47,008 bases of DNA from Thermoplasmata archaeon (GTDB taxonomy: Archaea > Thermoplasmatota > Thermoplasmata > Thermoplasmatales > GCA-001856825), in assembly GCA_021797915.1 (NCBI GenBank), contig JAJZYT010000012.1, forward strand, positions 1-47,008. Direction: 5' to 3'. Under the pieces are notes generated by a model. That model saw nothing but the letters and a program-made list of their open reading frames with translations, was not told the DNA's origin and made no database searches. Made by a program: the position numbers and the translations under genes. Of the stretch, positions 1 to 9,091 are shown piece by piece (within the stretch, counting starts at the first letter, position 1; every line of letters starts with the position of its first letter).

Positions 1-164
1 ATCCCCACTTTTTCTATAACGATTCCTCTTGCCTGAGGTGCACCCTCTAAGGGGTCGCTCTTAATCTTTAACCTCAGTACTCTTCTCTTGTAATCTCTGT
101 CCGACCATCGTAATTTGTCCCTGTTGAGTCTAACTTGTTTTCCACTCATTAGTCCGTTAGGCAA
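1..164 (-). CDS. rps12: 30S ribosomal protein S12, N-terminal part (partial at window edge)
   Basis: The reverse strand encodes the start of archaeal S12 (S23 family), the small-subunit protein at the decoding centre. About 54 residues are visible, including the family signature around [14 protein letters not shown], and the frame stays open to base 1. I chose a TTG start at 164 because it gives the typical N-terminus MPNG and sits behind GAGGTGA at a good distance. An in-frame ATG at 149 is possible but has no such site. The 3' part lies outside the window. Confidence 0.93.
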   Translation of the reverse strand, partial: MPNGLMSGKQVRLNRDKLRWSDRDYKRRVLRLKIKSDPLEGAPQARGIVIEKVG

Positions 165-170
165 TTATTT

Positions 171-212
171 CACCTCAAGGCGCTCATCAAAATGGAGACG
201 CCATATATATGT
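171..212 (-). promoter_or_regulatory. rps12 promoter and ribosome-binding site
   Basis: Reading the reverse strand, an AT run ATATATATGG at about 199-212 looks like a TATA box. It is followed by GAGGTG (171-176) a few bases before the TTG start at 164. The short leader and strong Shine-Dalgarno support the TTG start rather than the downstream ATG. Confidence 0.55.
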
Positions 213-324
213 ATTATGCATATTAGAGACCTGTTCCAAAATGCTCAGGCGTGGATGGAAATCTAAGAATGAATTTCCTGATGCAAAGTCCAGACTGAGC
301 CAAGAGTCAGAATTTTTTGATCTC

Positions 325-753
325 CTATGGTGAGGATTCTCGGAGTAGGGAAATCACTTTCGGATAGAACACTTCCTCTTCCTGCTTGTGATGCCCTGCA
401 AGCTCTTCCTTCAGAGTGTTCAGATTGTTTTCAGTTTCTGTCCAACCCGTGTAGGTAGACTCGACTGACTGTTCCACTAGCTTCATTATCTTCGTGTGTT
501 CTTGAAGTATCTTGATATAAGGTTCAGATGCTTCCTTCCCGAGCCTGTCTAGAAGCAACTTTAACAGAACTGCTTCCTCATCAATGATGTGCTGGGAAAG
601 TGTTTCTCTGACGTCAGCAATTACTGGGAAGGCCCCGCTCAAGTTACCTGTTTTGTATGTTATAATGGCATCATCTATGATGACTGGAAGGTTGGTATGT
701 TCCTCCTTAAGCTTCTCTATCAGTTCGTTTACAGGAAGTTCCCTTGGTTTCAT
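325..753 (-). CDS. Hemerythrin HHE domain protein
   Basis: A 142-residue all-helical protein with the metal-ligand pattern of hemerythrin-like HHE domains: EEHTN near residue 19, QHIIDEE near 54, QEHTKI near 85, and HHKQEEEVFYP near 121. Family members bind a di-iron centre and sense or scavenge oxygen, nitric oxide or iron. The length fits a single-domain protein with no extra sensor. It is transcribed toward rps12 with a gap of about 160 bases, so co-transcription is possible but unproven. Its actual ligand cannot be read from sequence. Confidence 0.8.
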   Translation of the reverse strand: MKPRELPVNELIEKLKEEHTNLPVIIDDAIITYKTGNLSGAFPVIADVRETLSQHIIDEEAVLLKLLLDRLGKEASEPYIKILQEHTKIMKLVEQSVESTYTGWTETENNLNTLKEELAGHHKQEEEVFYPKVISLLRESSP

Positions 754-916
754 GTTTAGTTAACCTGACTTATCATTTAATCTTTTCAAAGATTTCTTTG
801 CATCGAATGAAACAATAGGTCAGTAATCCAGACTATTTTGCCGCAATACATTCTATGAGTTGTGCCTTCAAAGAATACCGATTTTTGTTTACTGGACAAA
901 ATTTGGCTCGTCATAA

Positions 917-926
917 AATTTAAATA
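917..926 (+). promoter_or_regulatory. TATA box of the permease-cyclodeaminase pair
   Basis: AATTTAAATA lies 21-30 bases ahead of the permease ATG at 947, the spacing expected for a leaderless archaeal transcript. No ribosome-binding site is seen before that ATG. Confidence 0.6.
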
Positions 927-946
927 TGACCGAATCAATTTAATTT

Positions 947-2548
947 ATGTCAGAAAATCTGCATCTTAAGAAAGAGCTATCATTCTATGATCTGATAATA
1001 CTCGGTATTGTAGGTGCTGTTGGAACCGGTATTCTTTTTTCTAGTTCAGCGATGACTGCGATAGCCGGGCCAGCTAGTTTGCTGTCCTGGCTGCTCGGCG
1101 GAATTTTTTACCTCTTCATCGGGTTCACTTTCGTGGAACTCTCAGCGACGTATCCGGAAGCTGGCGGCCCCTCTAGGTACGCGCTCTACACCCACGGATG
1201 GTTAACTAATCTGATAAACTCTTTTGCGGATCTCATTTGGTATCTTTTTATTGCGCCCATCGAGGCTTTTGCAATCGTCTATGGACTTACTATTTTCTAT
1301 CCGGGCCTTGTTACTGCTAGCGGCTTCCCTACTATAGCGGGGGCAGCGCTCGCAGTGCTCCTCTTGCTGATAATGATCCCGTTCAATTACCTTGGTACTA
1401 GGGTCTTTGGGAAATCAACATTTTACTTAGGAATTGCAAAACTAATCTTCTACTTGGCAGTTGCATTTGGACTTGCTGCAGTGGTATTTCATACTGTCAA
1501 TTTTACCATATACGGAGGCGTAGCTCCCTTTGGAGCTGCTGGAATTTTTGCAGCTACGCCGTTTGCGATGTTCGCATTTGGGGGCATCAGGGTTTTGCCA
1601 GATTACGCAGAAGAGACCAAGAATTACAAGAAATTACCTCTAGCAATAATAATTGTAGTGATCGGTCAGCTCCTAATCTACCTCCTGTTTGATTTCGTAT
1701 TCGTAAGCGGAATAGACTGGAGCAAGCTTGGACTTACGCCTGGAAATTGGGCTAGTGTCTCCACAATTGCTGGAAATCCATTCATTACAATGTCTCACAG
1801 CTACAATGCTCCATTTCTGTTTATTCTCACTCTAATAGTTGGAATAATCGGACCATTTGTTGTTGGCTATGTGTACCTCGGAGGAGGATCACGGGTAATA
1901 TATGCAATGGGCAGAACACAAATAATGCCACACATTACCAAATTTCTGCACAAGAAATTTATAATTCCTTACTGGGCGATAATCGTAATGGCTGCCGTTG
2001 GGGCGTTCCTTGCTTTCCTGGCTGCACCACTTCCGAACATTTACACTCTGATAGAAGATGCTGTCGTTGCTGGATATCTGGGTTTCTCTGTAAACCCCGT
2101 TGCATTGATTGTCACCAGAAGACAGGGTCAGACTAAATGGAAGATGCCTGGAGGCAATATACTCGCTCCGATTGGGTTTGCTGCTGCAGCATTGATAATT
2201 TTCTGGAGTGGCTGGATAACGGTCTATTACGCAGTCCTGATCCTCACTGCCGCCGTAATCCTGTTCGGTCTTATACTACCAGCAGTCAGGGGAACATGGA
2301 GAAGGGACCTCAAGCATGTACCGAATTCTTTGTGGTACATTTTCTATATCGTCTTCCTTCTCGTCATGACGTACATAGGAAGTGACGGGGCTCTGAACCT
2401 TGTATCGTTTTACGATGCAACCGCCATCACTGTCGTAGTATCGCTAGCTGTATTCTTCCCTCTGGGAGTCTTGTCTGGGCTTAAGACAAAGTTGGATGTC
2501 CCTGAATACAGAGCTGACATCCAGACGTATTCGGGAGTTACTAAGTAA
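947..2548 (+). CDS. APC superfamily amino-acid permease
   Basis: A 533-residue polytopic protein with about 12-13 hydrophobic segments. The first segment carries the APC glycine-rich signature GIVGAVGTGILF (residues about 20-31), followed by a WLLGG/FVELSATYPEAGG stretch typical of the family. It probably imports an amino acid or amine by proton coupling; the substrate cannot be read. It is followed after 11 bases by an ornithine-cyclodeaminase-like gene on the same strand. The pair faces a convergent FAD amine oxidase, so an uptake-and-catabolism module for amino or imino acids is a reasonable inference. Confidence 0.85.
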   Translation: MSENLHLKKELSFYDLIILGIVGAVGTGILFSSSAMTAIAGPASLLSWLLGGIFYLFIGFTFVELSATYPEAGGPSRYALYTHGWLTNLINSFADLIWYLFIAPIEAFAIVYGLTIFYPGLVTASGFPTIAGAALAVLLLLIMIPFNYLGTRVFGKSTFYLGIAKLIFYLAVAFGLAAVVFHTVNFTIYGGVAPFGAAGIFAATPFAMFAFGGIRVLPDYAEETKNYKKLPLAIIIVVIGQLLIYLLFDFVFVSGIDWSKLGLTPGNWASVSTIAGNPFITMSHSYNAPFLFILTLIVGIIGPFVVGYVYLGGGSRVIYAMGRTQIMPHITKFLHKKFIIPYWAIIVMAAVGAFLAFLAAPLPNIYTLIEDAVVAGYLGFSVNPVALIVTRRQGQTKWKMPGGNILAPIGFAAAALIIFWSGWITVYYAVLILTAAVILFGLILPAVRGTWRRDLKHVPNSLWYIFYIVFLLVMTYIGSDGALNLVSFYDATAITVVVSLAVFFPLGVLSGLKTKLDVPEYRADIQTYSGVTK

Positions 2549-2559
2549 GCCACTAAGAA

Positions 2560-3489
2560 ATGCTAGTAATCAACGATTCCGACATACCAGACTATCTGGA
2601 CTATAGGGTACTCTCTGGAGAGCTGAGACACCAGTTTATGGGGTTGAGTCGCGGAACCTCTAAGGTGCTTCACCGGAACAGGCTGGAAACGAGCCATGGG
2701 ATACTGGACGTGATGGGTGGAATAGATGAGGAGTACCGGATAGGAGCAGTAAAGCAGTATTTCTATGGTCGGCAGATTGATTTTCTTATTTCGTTGTTTT
2801 CAACGGAGAATTCCGAGATACTCGCGGTCTTTCCGGGCAGGAAGGTGACACGGATCAGGACCGCAGCTGCATCTGCCCTTGCAACCGATATACTATCGAG
2901 GGCCGATTCCAGAGTTCTGGGTTGCATAGGTGCAGGATACCAGGCGATAGAGCAAGTAAGAGCGATCTCTCAGATCAGAAACATAAAGAGAATCTTGGTC
3001 AGCGATGTAAACGCAGAGAGGTTACAGCACTTCAAGACAATGTTGGAGGAAGAACTTAGTATTGAAATTGAGACCTCAGGAAGTGTGAATAAAGATTTCA
3101 AGAATGCGGATATAATATTGACTGCCACTACGTCTGTCTATCCGGTGATAAGTGACGAGTTCATAGGCAACAACTGCTACATCAATTCGATCGGAAGTTA
3201 CACCCCTGATATGAGAGAAACGGAGCTATCTACGATGTGTAAATCTAGAATAGTGGCTGTGGACTCTATAGAAGAGACCTCGAGGAGTGCCGGGGAAATA
3301 ATAGTCGCCCTCTCTTCTGGATGCATAAAAAGGACGGAAATCAATGAACTTACAGACCTTGTTTCTGGAAGTATAAAGAGGAGAGTTGATTCGAAGAGTG
3401 AGAACAGCTACTTCAAATCTATCGGAGTTGGGATCGAAGATCTTGCGATAGCTCGGTTTCTCTACTACAGCTTGTCTGGTAAAGACTGA
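2560..3489 (+). CDS. Ornithine cyclodeaminase / mu-crystallin family protein
   Basis: A 309-residue protein. Family marks are a substrate-side lysine at about 65 (GAVKQYFYG), the conserved TRIRTAAASALA stretch at about 97-108, a Rossmann dinucleotide loop GAGYQA at 124-129, INSIGSYTPDMRE at about 208-220, and an aspartate at about 235 in VAVDS. Members cyclise ornithine to proline, deaminate alanine, or reduce cyclic imines with NAD(P)H, and sequence alone does not separate these. It starts 11 bases after the permease stop, which implies one operon. Confidence 0.8.
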   Translation: MLVINDSDIPDYLDYRVLSGELRHQFMGLSRGTSKVLHRNRLETSHGILDVMGGIDEEYRIGAVKQYFYGRQIDFLISLFSTENSEILAVFPGRKVTRIRTAAASALATDILSRADSRVLGCIGAGYQAIEQVRAISQIRNIKRILVSDVNAERLQHFKTMLEEELSIEIETSGSVNKDFKNADIILTATTSVYPVISDEFIGNNCYINSIGSYTPDMRETELSTMCKSRIVAVDSIEETSRSAGEIIVALSSGCIKRTEINELTDLVSGSIKRRVDSKSENSYFKSIGVGIEDLAIARFLYYSLSGKD

Positions 3490-3495
3490 CGGACA

Positions 3496-4695
3496 TCAAT
3501 ATATCGTACCTATCTCGGAATACCTCGAAGTCAACATTTTCCCATTTCTGAATCTGTCAGGGCTGAAATTTCTCCAGTCGAATGTAGATTTCTCTGGTTC
3601 AACGTCCGTGACCATCTCCGAAGTGATTAGACCGTATGCGGGAGAAAGCTTGAATCCGTGACCGCTCAGACCTGCGCACACATAGACTCCTTCAAATCCG
3701 AGATAGTCCAGGGAAGATATTATTGCCTGTCCATCTGGAGTCATATCATAGAGACCTGTTATGGACGAAACGACTGTTGCCTCTCCCATTGCCGGTATCC
3801 TGTTGACGAGTCGATCGACATAATCCACTGTGTAATCGTTATCTGCCGTTTCTGGTAGAATTTCGTCTATGTTTACGGGTCTCTTGTCTATCTCAGGATC
3901 CAGACTGCCCAGAGCAAAAAGAGTCAAGCCCTCCGGTTTATAGTATGCGAGATTGGGTGGATCCCAAAGTATAGGTTTTTCCCCTTGGAGCACAGGTGGT
4001 CTCTTCAAGTATAACACGGTGTGCAAGGAAGCTGTGATCGGTAGGAGCTTACCCCTAGAAACGCCAGACCACTCAAGCAACCTGTTGGTCCATGCGTTTG
4101 TTGCAAGTATGACCTTGCCACCCGTGATCGTAGAACCATCCCCCAGCAAGAGTCTAACCGAACCGTTCTCTGACTCTATCCTCTTTACTTCCCTTCCAAC
4201 CATTTGGACCACCCCAGAGTCTCTGGAGGATTCTGCGTAGGAATTTGAAACGGCCACTGGATCTGCATAACCGCTAAGTGGCTCGTAGACTACATAGTCA
4301 TACCCATCTAGAGAGATTCCTGGAAATTGCTTTACTATATCAGTTGCGGAACGCTCTTCCTCCCTTATTCCGAGCTTCCTAAGCATCTCCACATTTTCTT
4401 TCGCTACTTCCTTGTACTTCTCAGGAAATGGAAAGAACATTCCTAGTTGATGAAGACCTGAAAAGCCTATGGAATCGAAGTTGGAAATTGCGTCGAAAGA
4501 GTATTTTCCCATTGCTGCGATGAGTTCATTGCTGTAGTGAGTCCTTATGAGGGCGCTAGACCTGGCAGTGTTTCCTGTAGCAATTCCTTTCGCGTCAATC
4601 AGGAGTACTCTCTTCCCATATCTCCTAAGGTAGTACGAAATACTGGTTCCCGTGCTTCCTGCTCCTACTATTATAAAATCGAAGTCAGGGTCCAT
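3496..4695 (-). CDS. FAD-dependent amine/amino-acid oxidoreductase (DAO family)
   Basis: A 399-residue protein with an N-terminal FAD-binding Rossmann motif GAGSTG (residues 11-16) ending in an acidic strand LLID. Its C-terminal block, G.YDMTPDGQAI followed by GLSGHGFKLSPAYG, is typical of sarcosine, glycine and D-amino-acid oxidase-like enzymes. It would oxidise a C-N bond of an amino acid or secondary amine. It converges on the cyclodeaminase-like gene with 6 bases between stops, and AT-rich sequence just upstream (about 4714-4725) suggests its own leaderless promoter. The electron acceptor and exact substrate are unknown. Confidence 0.82.
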   Translation of the reverse strand: MDPDFDFIIVGAGSTGTSISYYLRRYGKRVLLIDAKGIATGNTARSSALIRTHYSNELIAAMGKYSFDAISNFDSIGFSGLHQLGMFFPFPEKYKEVAKENVEMLRKLGIREEERSATDIVKQFPGISLDGYDYVVYEPLSGYADPVAVSNSYAESSRDSGVVQMVGREVKRIESENGSVRLLLGDGSTITGGKVILATNAWTNRLLEWSGVSRGKLLPITASLHTVLYLKRPPVLQGEKPILWDPPNLAYYKPEGLTLFALGSLDPEIDKRPVNIDEILPETADNDYTVDYVDRLVNRIPAMGEATVVSSITGLYDMTPDGQAIISSLDYLGFEGVYVCAGLSGHGFKLSPAYGLITSEMVTDVEPEKSTFDWRNFSPDRFRNGKMLTSRYSEIGTIY

Positions 4696-4724
4696 AATGT
4701 GCTATAGAGAATCTATACTATAAT

Positions 4725-5762
4725 TTACCCGTCCGTTGACTTCTGCGGGTTGTCCGCTTCTTCGGTTCTTTCCGCAAGGTAATACTTGCTATTGAATCTG
4801 AAAATGTATATCGTCTTCGTCCCTTCAAGTCCTTTCCCGATGTTCCTTCTCTCTTCATAATATTGTGAAGGGTCTATTGAAAACCTCAACACTACATTTC
4901 CGGCTCCTTGTTCGATCAGCTTGCTCTTCACTTCGTTTATGCTCGCGGCATGGTCGAGAACGGAATAGGTTCTGATGAGAAACGAACTTGATCGCAATTT
5001 CTCCCCGGTCAAGAGAGTCTTCTGCCTATCTTGATGCAATAAACTCAGACCATCAAAAGTTCTCAGAAATTCTGGAATCATTTTTGAATGGTATATTGAG
5101 CCATCAAGGTCATAAATCCACTTTGATGGCAACTGAGCTACATCTACTGTCCTTGATAGGTCCTTTCTTGCTATTATTCTTTCCATAGATGGCAAAGTCA
5201 CGACACTCTTTTGGAACCTTCTTGCTCCGCCCAAATATGTACCGATTCTTTTCAGCTCTCCCGATAGGGATACATACTCAACCTCCCATTCTTCAGGTAT
5301 CAGCTCCAAGGGGAATAGTGCTGGAAGATCGAAGGAAAATATGTCACACCTATACTGTTTTATAACTTCTAGCGGATTTGGTGAAAGATCGGTAAAATTC
5401 CAGCTTTCACCTCCCTTCTTCCTTGACGGGTCTGAATGGATTGCATCCACGTTTCCTAGCTTTCTAACGACTTCGGAATCCAGTGCGTTCCCTAACACAA
5501 TTTCCAGATTCTTAGTACCTGCAGTCTCAGTATTTTTTCTTAACGATTCTGCTCTTTCCACATCAATTTCTACTGCAATTACTCGTTCTGAGACTTCTGC
5601 AAAACTCAGTGCCTGAATACCGATCCCCGCCCCAAGATCTGCAACTGTTTTAGTCTTAAGTCTCTCCGCCTTGTACCTTGCTATGGCCTGAGGAGTGCTC
5701 ATTCTGAAACCTTCCTCATCGTAAGAGACTGTTCCCTTCAGTTCCTTCTTTACTTCAGTCAT
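4725..5762 (-). CDS. Class I SAM methyltransferase, THUMP-like family
   Basis: A 345-residue protein. The SAM-binding motif I is VADLGAGIGIQAL at about 40-52, the acidic end of strand 2 is AVEID, and the DPSRKKGG block at 111-118 resembles the DPxR motif of the THUMP-like methyltransferases. The C-terminal half, with LPSKWIYDLDGSIY, fits the partner domain of that family. The target is probably RNA but is not established. It lies 29 bases upstream of the FAD oxidoreductase on the same strand; functional linkage is unclear. Confidence 0.75.
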   Translation of the reverse strand: MTEVKKELKGTVSYDEEGFRMSTPQAIARYKAERLKTKTVADLGAGIGIQALSFAEVSERVIAVEIDVERAESLRKNTETAGTKNLEIVLGNALDSEVVRKLGNVDAIHSDPSRKKGGESWNFTDLSPNPLEVIKQYRCDIFSFDLPALFPLELIPEEWEVEYVSLSGELKRIGTYLGGARRFQKSVVTLPSMERIIARKDLSRTVDVAQLPSKWIYDLDGSIYHSKMIPEFLRTFDGLSLLHQDRQKTLLTGEKLRSSSFLIRTYSVLDHAASINEVKSKLIEQGAGNVVLRFSIDPSQYYEERRNIGKGLEGTKTIYIFRFNSKYYLAERTEEADNPQKSTDG

Positions 5763-5876
5763 GGCGTTCTTTCAAGATTGACATGAGAAATTTCAGACAA
5801 ATATTTTTCTTGGATACTGGAAGGTGGAAATTGGTAGCTAATCAAATGGTCAAAAAGAACCAAGGGTTCCAAGCTT

Positions 5877-6467
5877 CTACTCTCTTGATTGTTCTTTCTC
5901 ATTATCCACAGTACCTGTCAATTTAACAAAGCCTTCAGAAATAGATTCCTTGATGTTCTTTACCCCGTAGACTTCGAGGAAGCACTTGACACCTGCGGCT
6001 GTGACTTTTGCTGATCCAATACTGTAACCAGACCCCATGACGATAAACTCAACATTTCCATTCTCGTTCTTGAGCTCCAATTTGCTCACGGGAACAAAAC
6101 TGGAATATTCTTTGATGTCGCTCGCAAGCCGATTGATGTCTGGAGTAGTACTCTTGAAAAGTTCTCCGAGGACTCTCCCGCCGTCACACCACAATTCTAA
6201 CGTTTTCTCTTCAGAATTCTCAAGAGCCACGTTCATAATCACGTCGAGTGCAACTCCTGGAATTGGAACAGATCCCATTTCCTTAGACATCTCCTGGAAA
6301 CGAAGAAGCTTAATCATCTGACTCTTGGATAACCCCGTTTGTCTTAAGGCAAAATAAAGATCGACCGACTCTGTGATTATTGAACTGATTGTCTTACTGT
6401 CTTCCTCTGAATGCTGTTGGATCTTTTTCGCAACCTCGTTAGTTAGGGAAATATTGAGCCTAGCCAT
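5877..6467 (-). CDS. Ribbon-helix-helix N-terminus with an unrecognised C-terminal domain
   Basis: A 196-residue protein. Residues 1-40 (MARLNISLTNEVAKKI followed by SIITESVDLY) match the ribbon-helix-helix pattern of CopG/Arc-type DNA-binding proteins. The remaining 150 residues are a mixed alpha/beta domain that I do not recognise; it may bind a ligand. The family often autoregulates. The gene diverges from the DUF981 gene across a 183-base region containing several GTGCA/TGCAC repeats (6559-6606), which could be its operator. That link is inference. Confidence 0.6.
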   Translation of the reverse strand: MARLNISLTNEVAKKIQQHSEEDSKTISSIITESVDLYFALRQTGLSKSQMIKLLRFQEMSKEMGSVPIPGVALDVIMNVALENSEEKTLELWCDGGRVLGELFKSTTPDINRLASDIKEYSSFVPVSKLELKNENGNVEFIVMGSGYSIGSAKVTAAGVKCFLEVYGVKNIKESISEGFVKLTGTVDNEKEQSRE

Positions 6468-6558
6468 TTTCGCGATTAATCGCAGTGTAATTATTAAATG
6501 TTAGGAGATTGTACCGTACCTAATTCTCCCTTTCAAGACCATTCAGTATGCCCGAAAA

Positions 6559-6645
6559 TGCACTTGTAGTGCTACGATATGTGCACCGCTGCACCCCGTT
6601 GTGCAAGGTAGCTTTTATCGCCTCTTTTGATACAGGTATGGTGAC
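6559..6645 (+). promoter_or_regulatory. Repeat-rich divergent promoter region ahead of the DUF981 gene
   Basis: The half-sites TGCAC or GTGCA occur several times between 6559 and 6606. They are followed by an AT stretch CTTTTATC (about 6611-6618) and a GGTGA ribosome-binding site at about 6640-6644, just before the ATG at 6651. The clustered half-sites look like a repressor or activator site between the divergent genes. Confidence 0.4.
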
Positions 6646-6650
6646 TTAAT

Positions 6651-7247
6651 ATGGCACTTATGACTGACCCATTGGCTGCGAATCTCTTTGTGATTGGAAT
6701 TATGTTCATTGGATTCGCGGGATATGTGTTGTACAGGTTCATTATGAAGAAGCAGAATACGGAAGTTGATTCTGGATTCGGCATATTCCTGATTGGAACC
6801 GGTTTGTATGCAGCATTTTATGGACTTATCTACAGCGTTCTATGGCCAGCCCCCATGGGAGGCTCCTACAGCATACTCTTTGGCGATCCGCTTGCTTTGC
6901 TCGGTATAGTTTCTGTCCTGACAGGAGTCATAGTACTCAAGAAGGCTTCGCTTGCATTCGGTGGAATATTTGCTTTCTTCGCAGGAATATACGCAGTTGT
7001 GTCGGGATACGGAGGATACGTTCTCGGAATGACCAAATCTCCAATAGCATTGCTACTGATGTACCTCGGAGCTGGAATCGGCGGAATATTTGTTGCACCC
7101 ATGGTCTCCACAAAGAATAAGACAGTTGTGACTGTGACTGCAATCCTGGTCGTAATAGCGTTCGTCGGTGCGGCATTGATCGCTCTATACACAGGCTACT
7201 CCGCAGTAGGAGAGCACCTAGCTGCCTTTAAGAATGCGGCGGGATAA
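6651..7247 (+). CDS. DUF981 family membrane protein
   Basis: A 198-residue integral membrane protein with about six hydrophobic segments and short loops, ending in a short polar tail. The pattern (LFVIGIMFIGFAG at the start, PMGGSYSILFGDP in the middle, CPIAL-like helices) matches the uncharacterised DUF981 family known mainly from acidophilic archaea. The function is unknown. A GGTGA site precedes the ATG. A hairpin plus T-run overlaps its stop codon, so the transcript may end immediately after the gene. Confidence 0.65.
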   Translation: MALMTDPLAANLFVIGIMFIGFAGYVLYRFIMKKQNTEVDSGFGIFLIGTGLYAAFYGLIYSVLWPAPMGGSYSILFGDPLALLGIVSVLTGVIVLKKASLAFGGIFAFFAGIYAVVSGYGGYVLGMTKSPIALLLMYLGAGIGGIFVAPMVSTKNKTVVTVTAILVVIAFVGAALIALYTGYSAVGEHLAAFKNAAG

Positions 7248-7261
7248 ACTCCCGCTTTTTT
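7239..7261 (+). terminator. Intrinsic-terminator-like hairpin overlapping a stop codon
   Basis: GCGGGA (7239-7244) and TCCCGC (7250-7255) form a perfect 6-bp stem with a 5-base loop that contains most of the TAA stop of the DUF981 gene, followed by a run of six or more T. It looks like a bacterial intrinsic terminator; most archaeal terminators need only T-runs. Confidence 0.6.
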
Positions 7262-7278
7262 CTTTCTTGGTGATCTCC

Positions 7279-7461
7279 ATGAATTCCTGCGTTGTAACCT
7301 GTCCTAAGTGCGGGTCGAGTAGCCTGAAGATCGAACAGCCTGCGGAGATTACCTACGAGTGTTTTCTTAATGTTTCTATTGAATGTTTGAAGTGTGGGTA
7401 CAAAGGCCAAGTCAAAGTAGAAGAGAGCAAGCAGAACGAACTCGATTTGTTCGTAGAATAA
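7279..7461 (+). CDS. Small zinc-ribbon protein
   Basis: A 60-residue protein starting MNSCVVTCPKCG, with two knuckles, CPKC and CLKC, about 30 residues apart. This is the layout of a single zinc ribbon. I chose the ATG at 7279, preceded by GGTGAT, over an in-frame ATG at 7234 that lies inside the upstream gene and terminator. Such ribbons occur in nucleic-acid-binding or transcription-accessory proteins; no specific function is claimed. A T-rich run follows the gene. Confidence 0.65.
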   Translation: MNSCVVTCPKCGSSSLKIEQPAEITYECFLNVSIECLKCGYKGQVKVEESKQNELDLFVE

Positions 7462-7507
7462 GCCTCAAGAACACTGCATTTTTGAGCCTGTGACTTTTGT
7501 GCTTACT

Positions 7508-7525
7508 TTCTTTTTTCTCTTTTTG
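7508..7525 (+). terminator. T-rich terminator after the zinc-ribbon gene
   Basis: TTCTTTTTTCTCTTTTTG is a two-block T-run about 50 bases after the stop, the usual archaeal termination signal. No stem is seen. Confidence 0.5.
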
Positions 7526-7641
7526 AATTGAACGGTGGTAGTCAAATTTGTAAGTTCCCTGAATTTAGGCACTTAGCTACTTTAACTAAATTATTTTGGC
7601 TAAAATCTATAAGCTACCTAAGAGTGCCTTTTTGAAGAAGG

Positions 7642-9054
7642 TTGGACTTTGTAAAGAGAGTTTTAGCCAGAAGAGAGGTCGTTGTCGCAGTAGTGATCAT
7701 CACGTTGTTCAGCTCGACTGTTGCCGCGGGAATGCTTAAGAACATAGAAAGCCCAGCTGTGATCGCCAAACACAACTCTCTTGTCACCAAGTTCAACGGA
7801 GGCTTTTCTTTCCTTTCAGAATTCACTTCGGGGGGAAATTATTCCAATTATGGATGGAAGTTAGTCCGGGGCGCAGACGTTCCGGTCATCTCATATTCAA
7901 CCACTTACTTCGGTGAGCCCTCCCTAGCTTTGACGGCGGGAACTATAATAACAACGAACCGAAACATTACGGGAGGATTTCACAATGTTTCTTTTCAATA
8001 TGCAATACGGGTAACGGGAGGGAATGGAACTTTTAAGATTACAGATTCCTCTGGGATAAGTGTTGCTTCCATAACCGTTGGTGGACGTGCCGTTCACGTC
8101 ACCACGAGTCCCGGGGTTGCGCCCATAGTGAAAAGCATACCAGATTCGGCACTTTTGCCGGGAGGTTGGCTCCTGGTCTCCGGTAACCTTTACCAAAACA
8201 ACACAAATGTGAGCCTTCCTTGGATTTTGCAAGTCTTTCTTGGTGGCACGGATTCGGTGTATGGAGAAATAAGCACGCCTCTTGGGGATTATTATTCTGG
8301 AGTTGATCTTTCTTCCAACAATGGTACGGTGTATTTCACAGATGTTATTGTGTCTAATGATCTGATCGGAGTCAATCAGCAGGGGCAGAACAGTATGGAA
8401 GGCTACGGACAGGGTTCGGGGTCTCTAGTGTCTTTACTGCAACCTTTTGATTTGATAAGAGCAGATGTGCTTTTGAATAACTGGACCTCCACACTCTTCG
8501 GAGTCTTTAGTATTCAAATCAATGTCATGAATTATACCGGGGCGATAAATCCAACCGGTATTGGCTTCTTTCAACTGGGAGTGGATCTTGACCCGAACGG
8601 CTTGATAGCGCCATGGCACGTCAATGGAGTCAACGAGGTTGCAGTGTATTTTCCTGAACATGTAGGTCCAGCCGATTTTCCAGGGTTTTATACTCCAAAG
8701 GGTACAATCCTGCAACTCACTATTTTTTATAATACAGACGCCCATAGCATCCTATTCCAGATAGTGGATGAAGAAGTGAATGGAGCGGGAAAGTACTGGA
8801 ATGCAACTATCCCTTACAGCGGTCCTTCATTCTATGCAGCCTACACACAAATGGAGGTTTCTGCAGTCAATGTGACACAGACTTCGGGGTTTGGGTTTAG
8901 CGGTGAGGTGTACAATATATCTTATGGTCAAGTGCTAAACTGCCTCACTCCATTCAACTCTAGTTACATGGTACCCTATTTCATCAACACCCCTAGTTCA
9001 TGGAACTTGGGATACTACAATCAGAGTATCTCAGGTTATTCTCAGTCCGCATAG
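7642..9054 (+). CDS. Large single-span surface or secreted protein
   Basis: A 470-residue protein beginning at TTG (7642), with CTATAAG at about 7606-7612 as a likely TATA box. Residues about 10-32 form a hydrophobic anchor or signal segment behind basic residues (RRE). The remainder is rich in Gly, Ser, Asn, Thr and aromatic residues, with many N-x-S/T sites and beta-rich texture, as in extracellular archaeal glycoproteins. Two internal stretches of similar build (around residues 60-215 and 240-430) could be lectin or LamG-like jelly-roll folds, but this is a guess. The function is unknown. Confidence 0.6.
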   Translation: MDFVKRVLARREVVVAVVIITLFSSTVAAGMLKNIESPAVIAKHNSLVTKFNGGFSFLSEFTSGGNYSNYGWKLVRGADVPVISYSTTYFGEPSLALTAGTIITTNRNITGGFHNVSFQYAIRVTGGNGTFKITDSSGISVASITVGGRAVHVTTSPGVAPIVKSIPDSALLPGGWLLVSGNLYQNNTNVSLPWILQVFLGGTDSVYGEISTPLGDYYSGVDLSSNNGTVYFTDVIVSNDLIGVNQQGQNSMEGYGQGSGSLVSLLQPFDLIRADVLLNNWTSTLFGVFSIQINVMNYTGAINPTGIGFFQLGVDLDPNGLIAPWHVNGVNEVAVYFPEHVGPADFPGFYTPKGTILQLTIFYNTDAHSILFQIVDEEVNGAGKYWNATIPYSGPSFYAAYTQMEVSAVNVTQTSGFGFSGEVYNISYGQVLNCLTPFNSSYMVPYFINTPSSWNLGYYNQSISGYSQSA

Positions 9055-9091
9055 CCATGAGAGACAGCTTTGAGAGTAGTTTTCTTAGATC

